DNA of 42,892 nt, from the NCBI RefSeq assembly GCF_003254275.1, contig NZ_QKZK01000032.1:1-42892 (forward strand), written 5' to 3'. Under the pieces are notes generated by a model. The model made no database searches and was not told where the DNA came from. It was given only the letters and a program-made list of their open reading frames with translations. The position numbers were made by a program, and so were the translations under genes. Positions 1-7,539 of this stretch are shown one piece after another. The DNA comes from Breznakibacter xylanolyticus. GTDB taxonomy: Bacteria > Bacteroidota > Bacteroidia > Bacteroidales > Marinilabiliaceae. The stretch's first letter is position 1; each line of letters opens with the position of its first letter.

Positions 1-329
1 ACCTCAAAATAGTCTCTTTTGCTCTATTTGCTTTTGTAATACATTGATAATCAGTGTCTGAATTTTCGAAAAATCATTTGTAGTACACAAGGGGGTATTG
101 TATATCAGCGGTTTACATGTTTACTTTGGGGCATGTATTTCAAAGTATCCATGCGCACCAACCCCGAAACGGGAATCTATAGCGGTTATTACCGTGTTTA
201 GTGGAGAGCTAGCGTCATTACGCTACCTTTACAAAGCGAAAATCTGTAGTACACAAATCCGAACTCGAAAATGAACAATTCATTGAAATACAGGCGCTGG
301 CTTTAGGATAGCTGCAAAATGGGTTAAGG
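1..329 (+). mobile_element. Internally deleted IS1634/IS4-type element (right end)
   Basis: Bases 133-198 read MYFKVSMRTNPETGIYSGYY, the typical N-terminus of IS1634-like transposases, then meet a stop at 199-201. Bases 219-311 encode the C-terminal tail (TKRKSVVHKSELENEQF and onward to ALG). This tail is nearly identical to the C-terminus of the transposase on the minus strand at the other end of the window. The similarity continues past the stop codon to about base 329 (GGGTTAAGG) and then ends, which marks the probable right end of the element. The central catalytic part is missing, so this copy is a non-autonomous remnant. A 12-bp word TGTAGTACACAA occurs at both 79-90 and 245-256. The left terminus is not recognisable and may lie outside the window. 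Family assignment is from memory of the N-terminal motif. Confidence 0.75.
133..311 (+). pseudogene. Transposase remnant: 22-codon N-terminus joined to the C-terminal tail
   Basis: The start ATG is at 133. The frame is open for 22 codons to TAG at 199-201. The C-terminal fragment resumes at 219 in the same frame and ends with TAG at 309-311. Several hundred central codons, including all catalytic acidic residues, are absent. The junction lies between about 198 and 219. It cannot make an active transposase but could be mobilised in trans by a full-length copy, such as the one at the right end of the window. Confidence 0.75.
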
Positions 330-1101
330 CTTCAACGTGCTTATTAAACACATGTAGCTCATCAACATGGCGCATCATCACAGCCACAATATCAAGCAAC
401 CACCCCAAACGCATCCCGCCTAACCGATAGCCATGCCAGGCATGCGTGGCAATGTGATAAACCATGTGAGCATCATCAAGCACCGTCATCACACTCCCTG
501 CAACCATTCGTGATTGACATTGAGCCCAAAGAGGTTCTGATGGTGGGTTTAGCGGGTCACCCATCGCATACAAGCGCTGATGTATTTCGACCAATACCCC
601 CTTGTAGGTGATGGCACTCACATGAGCATGCACTTGGTCGTGAACCTGCGACTGGGGCACATATCGGGCAACTGCACCCGCATCCAACAGCAGCTGACGT
701 GCACGCGCACCATTCCCCTCTCTCACAAGCAGATCCAAATCGCCCATGGGACGAATGCCTTCATCGGGGTAAACGGTAAAAGCCAGCGCACTGCCTTTTA
801 ATGCGATCAGATCAATTTCATGAGCATTAAGAATCGATGCCACCGCCTGCCAAACAGACCAGATTTGACGATTTCGAACCAACGTACTCATGTATGCCAA
901 CTTGAACTGACTCAAAGCGTCATTGGTAAAGCCATGCTCCCAACCATTTTGTTTGATCAAATGATATAATCGAGGTGCCAAACCGGCCGATTTAATAAAG
1001 TCCATCATCGGACGGTTCATTTCAACAGACTCAACTTTTTGCTCGCGACAAAGGAACAAAAGTGTCTGAAACTGATTGGGGGTAAGTGACGATGCTTCCA
1101 T
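280..1101 (-). pseudogene. Nucleotidyltransferase-fold protein (NTP_transf_5-like), 3' end cut off by the IS
   Basis: The protein has a minimal nucleotidyltransferase core: IDLIALKGSALAF, where family members have a K-G-x-A/S loop, then RPMGDLDLLV, which carries the metal-binding D-x-D pair, and later VLVEIHQRLY. This resembles the uncharacterised NTP_transf_5 family, whose members usually have about 350 or more residues and are often found near exopolysaccharide or sulfur-transfer genes. Here only about 257 native codons remain. Below about base 329 the frame runs into IS sequence and stops at 280, adding about 15 foreign residues. A -7 like TATATTTG lies just upstream of the ATG. The catalytic part is intact, so a shortened product could still be made, but loss of the C-terminal helical part argues for a pseudogene. 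Confidence 0.65.
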
Positions 1102-1105
1102 TGTT

Positions 1106-1113
1106 CAAATATA
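1106..1113 (-). promoter_or_regulatory. Candidate -7 element TATATTTG
   Basis: A perfect TAnnTTTG motif, read on the minus strand, sits five bases from the ATG of the nucleotidyltransferase gene. No good -33 TTTG is seen at the expected spacing. The predicted transcript would have almost no leader, so either the real start is farther in or the site is fortuitous. Confidence 0.35.
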
Positions 1114-1309
1114 AACAGACAACAAGAGAGGAAAAACCGTTTCTTCAATTTTATCACATGACAGACATCACCCTGTATAAAAAAATCTCCATACTTCGGA
1201 GTTAATGAGAACACACAAAGCAAAACCTTTACGGCTGATGCATCATCCTCACAACACAGAAATACAGAGATTTAAACACAACAACATCATCTATCGATGA
1301 TGATGGGGA

Positions 1310-1465
1310 TTACCTACAGTTACAAGAACCACCACACTCGCAAGCATGTTCGGGTTGTTTCTGTGATTTGCACTGACAATTGCCACCACACTTGCAAGCA
1401 TGGCTTTTTTCGGCATTCCCTGCATAACTCAGGTTTTCACTTGATTCGAACTGTGATTCTTTCAT
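1310..1465 (-). CDS. Small Cys-rich peptide with two CxCGGxCxC modules
   Basis: The 51-residue product has a polar N-terminal half and two repeats, HACKCGGNCQCK and HACECGGSCNCR, the second forming the extreme C-terminus. Eight Cys in the pattern CxCGGxCxC, each preceded by His-Ala, suggest a metal-binding peptide of metallothionein type; no named family is recognised. A longer frame upstream would need a TTG start at 1522. I choose the ATG at 1465 because a well-formed promoter (TTTG, 19 nt, TAAATTTG) lies at 1493-1523 and the TTG is itself part of the -33 box. It stands alone between the nucleotidyltransferase remnant and the divergent M3 peptidase. Function is unknown. Confidence 0.6.
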   Translation of the reverse strand: MKESQFESSENLSYAGNAEKSHACKCGGNCQCKSQKQPEHACECGGSCNCR

Positions 1466-1492
1466 GGCATTTGATATTGAATTATATTCGGA

Positions 1493-1523
1493 CAAATTTA
1501 TCTTTTTATTCTCACACTTCAAA
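1493..1523 (-). promoter_or_regulatory. Promoter of the Cys-rich peptide gene
   Basis: On the minus strand TTTG (1523-1520) is followed after 19 nt by TAAATTTG (1500-1493), matching the Bacteroidota primary-sigma consensus. Transcription would begin near 1485, about 20 nt before the chosen ATG. Confidence 0.6.
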
Positions 1524-1611
1524 CATTAAAAGACTATTTTATCCGATTTATGCACTGCAAATTTTGGATACTCAAAATCAGAAACCCCAACAAATATCAC
1601 ACTCAAAATTG

Positions 1612-1619
1612 TACTTTTG
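1612..1619 (+). promoter_or_regulatory. Candidate -7 element TACTTTTG of the M3 peptidase gene
   Basis: The sequence matches TAnnTTTG and lies 25 bases before the ATG at 1644. No clear TTTG is seen about 20 nt upstream, so only the -7 half is supported. Confidence 0.4.
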
Positions 1620-1643
1620 AACTATTATAAAAAAACATCAACA

Positions 1644-3749
1644 ATGCGACCCTATTTACTCATTGGATTAATAACCACTATCATGACTGCATGTCAACCC
1701 ACCACACGGGAAAACAACCCGCTACTGACCACCTACAACACCCCATTTGAAGTTCCGCCTTTTGACCAGATTCAACACGAACACTACCTCCCCGCCTTTA
1801 AAGCGGGTATCGAACAACAGAACCAAATGGTGGATCAAATCATCACAAGTACTGATTCTGCAACATTCGACAACACCATTTTAGCCTTTGACCAATCCGG
1901 CGAACTGCTTCACCGAATCAGCCTTCTTTTTTTCAACCTAATGTCATCCGACGTCGACGATTCACTACAAAGCATCGCTCGCGAAGTGACACCATTGCTA
2001 ACTCGTCACGCAGACAATCTGGCTCTGAATGAAAAACTCTTTAAGCGTATTCAACACGTTTGGAATCAAAAAGAGTCATCCACATTGTCCCCTGCTCAAA
2101 AAAGGGTTGTTGAGAAATACTACATGGATTTTGTGCGAAATGGAGCACTATTGCCTAATGACTCGCAAGACACCCTGCGTGTTCTCAACGAGAAAATATC
2201 AATGCTCTGCCTTCAATTTGGTGAGAACCTATTGGCCGAAACCAACCAAAACTTCCTCCTCCTCATCGACAACCCAAACGATCTGGATGGACTGCCTCAA
2301 GCCATCCGTGAAACAGCAGCATTGGAAGCCAAACAACAAGGGCACGAAGGCAAATGGGCTTTCACCCTGCAAAAACCCAGTTGGATTCCTTTTTTGCAAT
2401 ACGCCACCAATCGTCAACTGCGCGAAAAACTTTATCGCGGTTATTTCATGCGTGGCGACAACGACAACGCGAACAACAATGGCACCATCGTGACTGAAAT
2501 TGCCCAACTGAGAGCGCAACGTGCACGTCTTTTGGGGTATTCCACACACGCTCAATGGGTGATTGAAGAAAACATGGCTGAAAAACCTGATAATGTCACT
2601 CGTTTCCTCGACCAGCTGTGGATGCCTGCCCTCAACAGAGCTAAAAACGAACTGACGGAGATGCAGCAAATAGCCAAGAACGAAGGCCTCAACAGCCCTC
2701 TGCAATCATGGGATTGGTGGTTCTATGCCGAAAAACTGCGCAAAGCCAAATACGACCTCGACGAAGCCGAACTTCTTCCCTACTTTGAACTCCAAAACGT
2801 GCGAAATGGGATGTTTGATGTGGCCAACAAACTTTACGGCATCACATTCAATCCAATGAATAACCTGCCCGTGTATCATCCCGAAGTCGAAACTTGGGAA
2901 GTGAAAGATGAAGACGGCAGCCATCTTGGCATTTTATACCTCGATTACCATCCCCGTGCAGGGAAACGCCCCGGAGCCTGGTGTACCACCTTTCGCGATG
3001 CACAAAGCCAAAACGGACATCGCATTGCCCCGGTGGTATCCATCGTCTGCAACTTTACCAAACCTATGGGCGACACGCCTGCCCTATTAACATGGGATGA
3101 AGTCACCACCATCTTCCATGAATTTGGTCATGCCCTGCACGCCCTCTTCACTGATGGTCAATACAAACGCACGGCCGGGGTTGTGCCTCGCGACTACGTA
3201 GAATTGCCTTCACAAATCATGGAAAATTGGGCCTCAGAACCACAAGTTCTCCGTCAATATGCCAAACACTATCAAACAGGAGAAACCATTCCTGAAAGCC
3301 TGATACAAAAGATTGAAAAAAGCGCCCATTTCAACCAGGGATTTATGACCACCGAGTACTTAGCGGCATCGTACCTCGACATGGCTTGGCATGACATTGA
3401 TGCCTCCACCAAAATCATCGACGCCAACACATTCGAACAAGAAGCCATGACCGGGATTGGTCTTATCCCTGAAATACTCCCCAGATACCGGAGCTCCTAT
3501 TTCTCGCATATTTTTGACGGAGGCTATTCGGCCGGATACTACGTTTACATTTGGGCGGCAGTGCTCGATGCCGATGCATTTGCAGCTTTTAAAGAATCAG
3601 GTGACATTTTTAACCGCGACTTGGCCAACAGATTCCGTCAACATTGCCTTCGCGACAGCGGAGAAGACGAAGGGATGACCCTCTACCGAAAATTTAGAGG
3701 TGCAGACCCATCGGTTGAACCTTTATTGACCAGACGAGGACTGAAATAA
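1644..3749 (+). CDS. M3-family zinc metallopeptidase lipoprotein (peptidyl-dipeptidase Dcp-like)
   Basis: The 701-residue protein belongs to the thimet oligopeptidase/Dcp group (peptidase family M3). The zinc motif HEFGH lies at about residue 492 (TTIFHEFGHALHALFTDG). A distal part of the active site, PRYRSSYFSHIFDGGYSAGYY, contains the Tyr/His region that contacts substrate in this family. The start is placed at ATG 1644, giving MRPYLLIGLITTIMTACQP with a lipobox (TAC), so it is likely a lipoprotein in the periplasm or outer membrane that trims short peptides. A frame extension to TTG at 1617 is rejected because a -7 like TACTTTTG covers 1612-1619. Length is normal for the family. It is monocistronic, ending in a strong terminator. 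Confidence 0.93.
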   Translation: MRPYLLIGLITTIMTACQPTTRENNPLLTTYNTPFEVPPFDQIQHEHYLPAFKAGIEQQNQMVDQIITSTDSATFDNTILAFDQSGELLHRISLLFFNLMSSDVDDSLQSIAREVTPLLTRHADNLALNEKLFKRIQHVWNQKESSTLSPAQKRVVEKYYMDFVRNGALLPNDSQDTLRVLNEKISMLCLQFGENLLAETNQNFLLLIDNPNDLDGLPQAIRETAALEAKQQGHEGKWAFTLQKPSWIPFLQYATNRQLREKLYRGYFMRGDNDNANNNGTIVTEIAQLRAQRARLLGYSTHAQWVIEENMAEKPDNVTRFLDQLWMPALNRAKNELTEMQQIAKNEGLNSPLQSWDWWFYAEKLRKAKYDLDEAELLPYFELQNVRNGMFDVANKLYGITFNPMNNLPVYHPEVETWEVKDEDGSHLGILYLDYHPRAGKRPGAWCTTFRDAQSQNGHRIAPVVSIVCNFTKPMGDTPALLTWDEVTTIFHEFGHALHALFTDGQYKRTAGVVPRDYVELPSQIMENWASEPQVLRQYAKHYQTGETIPESLIQKIEKSAHFNQGFMTTEYLAASYLDMAWHDIDASTKIIDANTFEQEAMTGIGLIPEILPRYRSSYFSHIFDGGYSAGYYVYIWAAVLDADAFAAFKESGDIFNRDLANRFRQHCLRDSGEDEGMTLYRKFRGADPSVEPLLTRRGLK

Positions 3750-3762
3750 CCCCCATTGCCAT

Positions 3763-3801
3763 AAAAACAAAACCCCTGCATACGACAGGGGTTTTGTTTT
3801 T
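3763..3801. terminator. Bidirectional intrinsic terminator
   Basis: AAAAACAAAACCCCTG (3763-3778) pairs perfectly with CAGGGGTTTTGTTTTT (3786-3801) around a 7-nt loop. A/T runs on both flanks let it serve both the M3 peptidase gene and the convergent hydrogenase-like gene. Confidence 0.9.
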
Positions 3802-3816
3802 ATATAGACAATCATT

Positions 3817-5277
3817 TTAAACCTGTTCATCCACCTCTTGAAGCGAATCAATTTCATCAATCACCTTTACCAGGTTTTGTTTGGCCGCTTCATAACGACT
3901 CACAGTACAAGGCCCATTCACACATCCGCCTTCGCACGACATTACTTCAATGAAATTATAACCATTCCCTTTTTTAGCCATGGCACGCAACATGCCGATA
4001 TTCTTCTTATTGAGGCCTTCAATCATCAATGGTTTAAAAGGAGCCCCCACAGGCAGGCTCTGACGAATGGCGTTGGCCACCCCGCCACTCATGGCAAAAC
4101 CACGTGCTTCTTTCGAAATGGCACCATCGACGTTCGTTTCTACGCCTGCAGTCAAATCAATGTCATAAGCTTTGAAGTATGCCTCCAATTCCTCTATTGT
4201 CAACACAAAATCCACCAACCCACTATCTTTGGCTTCCTGTCGTTTGGCCAAACAAGGACTCACAAATACCAATTTCGCTTTGGGATAGCGTTGCTTGGCC
4301 AATTCGGCCGTATAATACATGGGCGACCGGGTGTGCGACACCTTAGGTTTGATGCCGGGAATATGCTTATTGACCAAAGCCATGTATGACGGACAGCAAG
4401 AACTAGTAATAAATTCCTCCCCCTTTTGAGCAACCAACTCTTGCCACTCATGGGTTTCATGACGAGCAGTAATATCAGCACCTTCGGCCACTTCCATCAC
4501 TCCGGTAAATCCCAATTGACGTATGGCACCCAATAAACGAGCCGGAGTGGTTTGGAACTGCCCCAAAAGTGCCGGTGCCACCATGGCCACGATTTCCTGA
4601 CCGGTCTGAATGGTTTGAAACACATCAATGACCTGCGTTTTTTCCAAGATGGCGCCAAAAGGACACGCATTCATGCAACGTCCGCAATCAATGCACTTGG
4701 TATGATCAATCACCTGAATCCCTTCATCATTTTTCGAGATGGCTTTTACGGGGCAAGCCTCTTCGCAGGGCACAGGAATATAAGCAATGGCATGGTAAGG
4801 ACAAGCCTTTTGGCATAAACCACAGTTGATGCACTTACGCTGGTCGATGTGTGCCTTACCATCGAACACGGTAATGGCATCTTTGGGACAATTAAACTGA
4901 CACGACCGGGCTTCGCAGCCCATGCAAAGATTACTCACCGTATAATTGACCTGCACACACGAACTACAAGCCTCATCCACCACTGTTAAAAAGTTATTTC
5001 CGGGCAGTTTACGCTCCATCGCTAAATGCGCATAACGCTTTAATGGAGTCAACTCGTCGGTTTCATCGGCAATGTCAAAACCCAAAATGGCCATGATTTT
5101 ATACCGAACCACTGCCCGATCCTTATGCACACAGCATCGAATCGGGTGTTTTGACTTAGGTCGCATTTCGACAGGAATGCGGTCAATTTTCTCGAGCAAT
5201 TCGCCTTTTTTCAACAACTTGACAATGCGCATGAGCAGTTCACGCTTTGTCTGAATCGCATTGTTGTAATAAATCAT
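3817..5277 (-). CDS. Monomeric [FeFe]-hydrogenase-like iron-sulfur protein
   Basis: The 486-residue protein starts with a conserved region (RCCVHKDRAVVRYKIMAILGF) seen in the less-studied 'group B' monomeric [FeFe] hydrogenases. A ferredoxin-like part follows (CMGCEARSCQFNCP, CINCGLCQKACP, CIDCGRCMNACP, plus an extra CEEACP), then the H-cluster domain. The three signatures are recognisable but not canonical: SSCCPSY where classical enzymes have TSCCPxW, SPCLAKRQE for MPCxxKxxE, and EVMSCEGGCVNGPC for ExMxCxxGCxxGGG. All cluster-binding Cys and the CxxKxxE Lys/Glu are kept. No HydE, HydF or HydG maturase gene is present in the window. The frame could extend to GTG 5331, but ATG 5277 fits family alignment and the candidate sigma-54 promoter. 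It lies downstream of, and is probably controlled by, the sigma-54 activator gene. H2 production, H2 uptake or sensing cannot be told apart here. Confidence 0.85.
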   Translation of the reverse strand: MIYYNNAIQTKRELLMRIVKLLKKGELLEKIDRIPVEMRPKSKHPIRCCVHKDRAVVRYKIMAILGFDIADETDELTPLKRYAHLAMERKLPGNNFLTVVDEACSSCVQVNYTVSNLCMGCEARSCQFNCPKDAITVFDGKAHIDQRKCINCGLCQKACPYHAIAYIPVPCEEACPVKAISKNDEGIQVIDHTKCIDCGRCMNACPFGAILEKTQVIDVFQTIQTGQEIVAMVAPALLGQFQTTPARLLGAIRQLGFTGVMEVAEGADITARHETHEWQELVAQKGEEFITSSCCPSYMALVNKHIPGIKPKVSHTRSPMYYTAELAKQRYPKAKLVFVSPCLAKRQEAKDSGLVDFVLTIEELEAYFKAYDIDLTAGVETNVDGAISKEARGFAMSGGVANAIRQSLPVGAPFKPLMIEGLNKKNIGMLRAMAKKGNGYNFIEVMSCEGGCVNGPCTVSRYEAAKQNLVKVIDEIDSLQEVDEQV

Positions 5278-5340
5278 AAATTCGTATTTGATTTTTTGTC
5301 CGGAGCCATTAAGGTTGCTCCTTTTCGACACTCCTTTCTA

Positions 5341-5355
5341 TCAACAATCTTGCCA
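5341..5355 (-). promoter_or_regulatory. Candidate sigma-54 (-24/-12) promoter
   Basis: The minus strand reads TGGCAAGATTGTTGA, close to the RpoN consensus TGGCACG-N4-TTGCA. The GG of -24 is present. The -12 element is TTGA instead of TTGC, a mismatch at a normally conserved base. Predicted transcription starts near 5330, which leaves a leader of about 50 nt before ATG 5277. The gene for a sigma-54 activator lies immediately upstream, which raises the likelihood. Confidence 0.5.
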
Positions 5356-5442
5356 AAAACTACAATACACTAACAAAGAACCTATTAACAAACACCCCAA
5401 ATCTACAACTGCGCAAATATAGTACAATGCACACAAATAACA

Positions 5443-5477
5443 TGTCCTATATTAAAACAATGATGCATTTTAGGACA
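5443..5477. promoter_or_regulatory. Inverted repeat TGTCCTA-N21-TAGGACA, possible activator-binding site
   Basis: Two 7-base arms match perfectly (5443-5449 and 5471-5477). The nearer arm lies 88 nt upstream of the candidate -24 element, the usual distance for enhancer sites of sigma-54 activators. The site sits between the activator gene and the hydrogenase-like gene. The 21-nt gap between arms is longer than in typical Fis-type dyads, so it might instead be two separate half-sites. Confidence 0.4.
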
Positions 5478-5545
5478 CAACCCCAAACAATGTCAACGTT
5501 TGAAAAATTTAACAACAAGATGAAAGAACGAGAGATCATTCAACA

Positions 5546-7312
5546 TTAACGAACCAATTCATACTTTTTCATCTTCAAATAAAGCGTGTTGCGACTCACA
5601 CCCAACAGTCGGGCGACCTGCGACATATTGCCTGAACAATGGTCAATCATCTTCTTAATATGCTCCTTTTCGAGCTCATCCATCGAACAAGGAATAAAAC
5701 CGCCAACACGATACTCATCTGCATCGGCCATCACAGTTGAATGATATGAGTCGGTCATCTGTTGTTTGAAATAATCAAACGAAAACTTACCGTCCAAATT
5801 GACCAATTGTTCAATAAAATTTTCCAATTCACGAATGTTTCCAGGCCAGGCGTAATCCAGCATCTGCTGAAACTCGGAATAATGCAAGTGCGGAATATTT
5901 TTATGCAATCGCAAACTCTTTTTTTGCATCAACAAACGAATCAACGATGGCAAATCGCTTTTTCGCTGTCGTAAAGGCGGCAACTTCAATGGGATGACAC
6001 TCAATCGATAGAACAAATCCAACCGAAATAGACCTTTTTCAACCTCCCTTTTCAGGTTTTTGTTGGTGGCTGCAATAATTCGGACGTCCACAGGGATCAG
6101 TTTGGTTCCGCCGATGCGCATCACCGCCCCTTCCTGAATGGCACGCAACAACTTCGCTTGCATATCAGCCTTCATCTCCCCGATTTCATCTAAAAAAAGG
6201 GTGCCTTTATGTGCCAACTCAAATTTTCCAGGATGACCGCCTTTTTTGGCGCCGGTAAAAGCCCCATCATCGTAACCAAACAACTCACTCTCAATTAAAT
6301 TCTCGGGTATCGCAGCACAATTGATGGCCACAAAACCGGCATCACGACGGCTGCTGCCATTGTGAATGCTCTGTGCAAAAACCTCTTTCCCGGTTCCGCT
6401 CTCGCCTTCAATCAACACGGTCGATGGACTATCGGCGATGGTACGGGCATAATCAACCAAGCGACGCATCTCTTTGCTTTTACCCACCACATCGTCAAAG
6501 GTGTAACGAGCCTGCATCCCGGTGTATTTATTAACAATCTCGTAAAGATTTTCAATTTCACGCAACGACACCACCATGCCCAGCAAATGCCCACTCAAGT
6601 CGTTAATAGGCGACACATTGATATTAAAACGTGCAACTGCATCGGCCGTCATCACGGGGACTTCTTCGTTTTGAAACTTCACCCCAGCGACCACACTCTC
6701 CGAAATGGCTGCCCATCCCTGCACCAATTGATGAATGGGAATGAGCAACAAATCCCTGCGACGAATATTTACCATCACACATGCCGTGTCATTGGCATAC
6801 AAAATGTGTCCTTCCAAATCGATGGCAATGACCCCAAAACGAAGGGAATTCATGATGGCAAAAGTAAAACTGTTATTATTCTCGATGTTTTGCTGCATCT
6901 GAATCCCCATCATACGCTCATGCACCAACTGCAGCATGAGCGTAAAGAGCATTTCAGCCAATCGGGAATCATACGATTGCGGAAAAACCGCCATCAACGA
7001 CCACGAGTCACCCTCCAAAACAGAGGATATCGCCCACCACTTCTGCCCATCGGGTGTCGAAAACTCAAAAGGAACCTCCGAAGAATAATGAGAAAATGAA
7101 AGCCGCTTACCCGGCTCAAAATACATCGACAGCACCTTAGGCACATCGCCACATGCCACCACCCGATCCACACAAATGCCATCGCGCAGCAACACATAAC
7201 AGAAATCGTGCGCCTGCAACTGACAGGCGACCTCGCGCAACTGCTCGGTAAGACTTTTCAGTCCATCGACACTGCACGATAAATCATTCTGAAAAAAAAG
7301 TTTCTTCGCCAC
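5546..7312 (-). CDS. Sigma-54-dependent transcriptional activator (PAS-AAA+-Fis)
   Basis: The 588-residue protein has three parts. The N-terminal 145 residues are unassigned and probably sensory. A PAS-like segment follows (FTFAIMNSLRFGVIAIDLEGHILYAND, about residues 150-250). The complete AAA+ domain has Walker A GESGTGKE, the sigma-54 contact loop GAFTGAKKGG, Walker B GTLFLDEIGEM and an arginine-finger region (LFYRLSVIPLKLPPLRQRKSD). The C-terminal Fis-type helix-turn-helix is GNMSQVARLLGVSRNTLYLKMKKYEL. The N-terminus has no phospho-acceptor receiver domain, so it probably senses a ligand, redox state or partner protein. The only usable start is GTG at 7312; an in-frame stop lies just upstream. 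It precedes the hydrogenase-like gene on the same strand, separated by a region with a candidate sigma-54 promoter and inverted repeat. Confidence 0.95.
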   Translation of the reverse strand: MAKKLFFQNDLSCSVDGLKSLTEQLREVACQLQAHDFCYVLLRDGICVDRVVACGDVPKVLSMYFEPGKRLSFSHYSSEVPFEFSTPDGQKWWAISSVLEGDSWSLMAVFPQSYDSRLAEMLFTLMLQLVHERMMGIQMQQNIENNNSFTFAIMNSLRFGVIAIDLEGHILYANDTACVMVNIRRRDLLLIPIHQLVQGWAAISESVVAGVKFQNEEVPVMTADAVARFNINVSPINDLSGHLLGMVVSLREIENLYEIVNKYTGMQARYTFDDVVGKSKEMRRLVDYARTIADSPSTVLIEGESGTGKEVFAQSIHNGSSRRDAGFVAINCAAIPENLIESELFGYDDGAFTGAKKGGHPGKFELAHKGTLFLDEIGEMKADMQAKLLRAIQEGAVMRIGGTKLIPVDVRIIAATNKNLKREVEKGLFRLDLFYRLSVIPLKLPPLRQRKSDLPSLIRLLMQKKSLRLHKNIPHLHYSEFQQMLDYAWPGNIRELENFIEQLVNLDGKFSFDYFKQQMTDSYHSTVMADADEYRVGGFIPCSMDELEKEHIKKMIDHCSGNMSQVARLLGVSRNTLYLKMKKYELVR

Positions 7313-7443
7313 TTGATGTGTTCAGTTTTATTACACCGCAAAGGTAAATTTATTCACACACCAGCCATCATCGAACTCAAACAGAATAAAGAGCCGGATG
7401 CATTTTTTTAAGGAAAACAAAATCGTTAAAACAATATTTCACA

Positions 7444-7451
7444 TACCTTTG
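7444..7451 (+). promoter_or_regulatory. Candidate -7 element TACCTTTG
   Basis: A TAnnTTTG match lies 89 nt before the ATG of the AbiEii-like gene. No convincing -33 box. The leader would be about 80 nt. Confidence 0.35.
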
Positions 7452-7539
7452 CAAACAACGCAAAACAAATAACAGACCTTTACCAACCCTCCCTCAACAT
7501 GGGGGAAACGGAGAACACAAAGGCCATCACTACACGATT

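Noticed and set aside
79-256. Pair of TGTAGTACACAA words considered as IS terminal repeats
   Set aside because: They are direct, not inverted, and the second lies inside the transposase C-terminal coding sequence, so they do not mark the ends.
2229-2705. Long minus-strand ORF within the M3 peptidase gene
   Set aside because: Antisense shadow of a well-identified gene without any family match.
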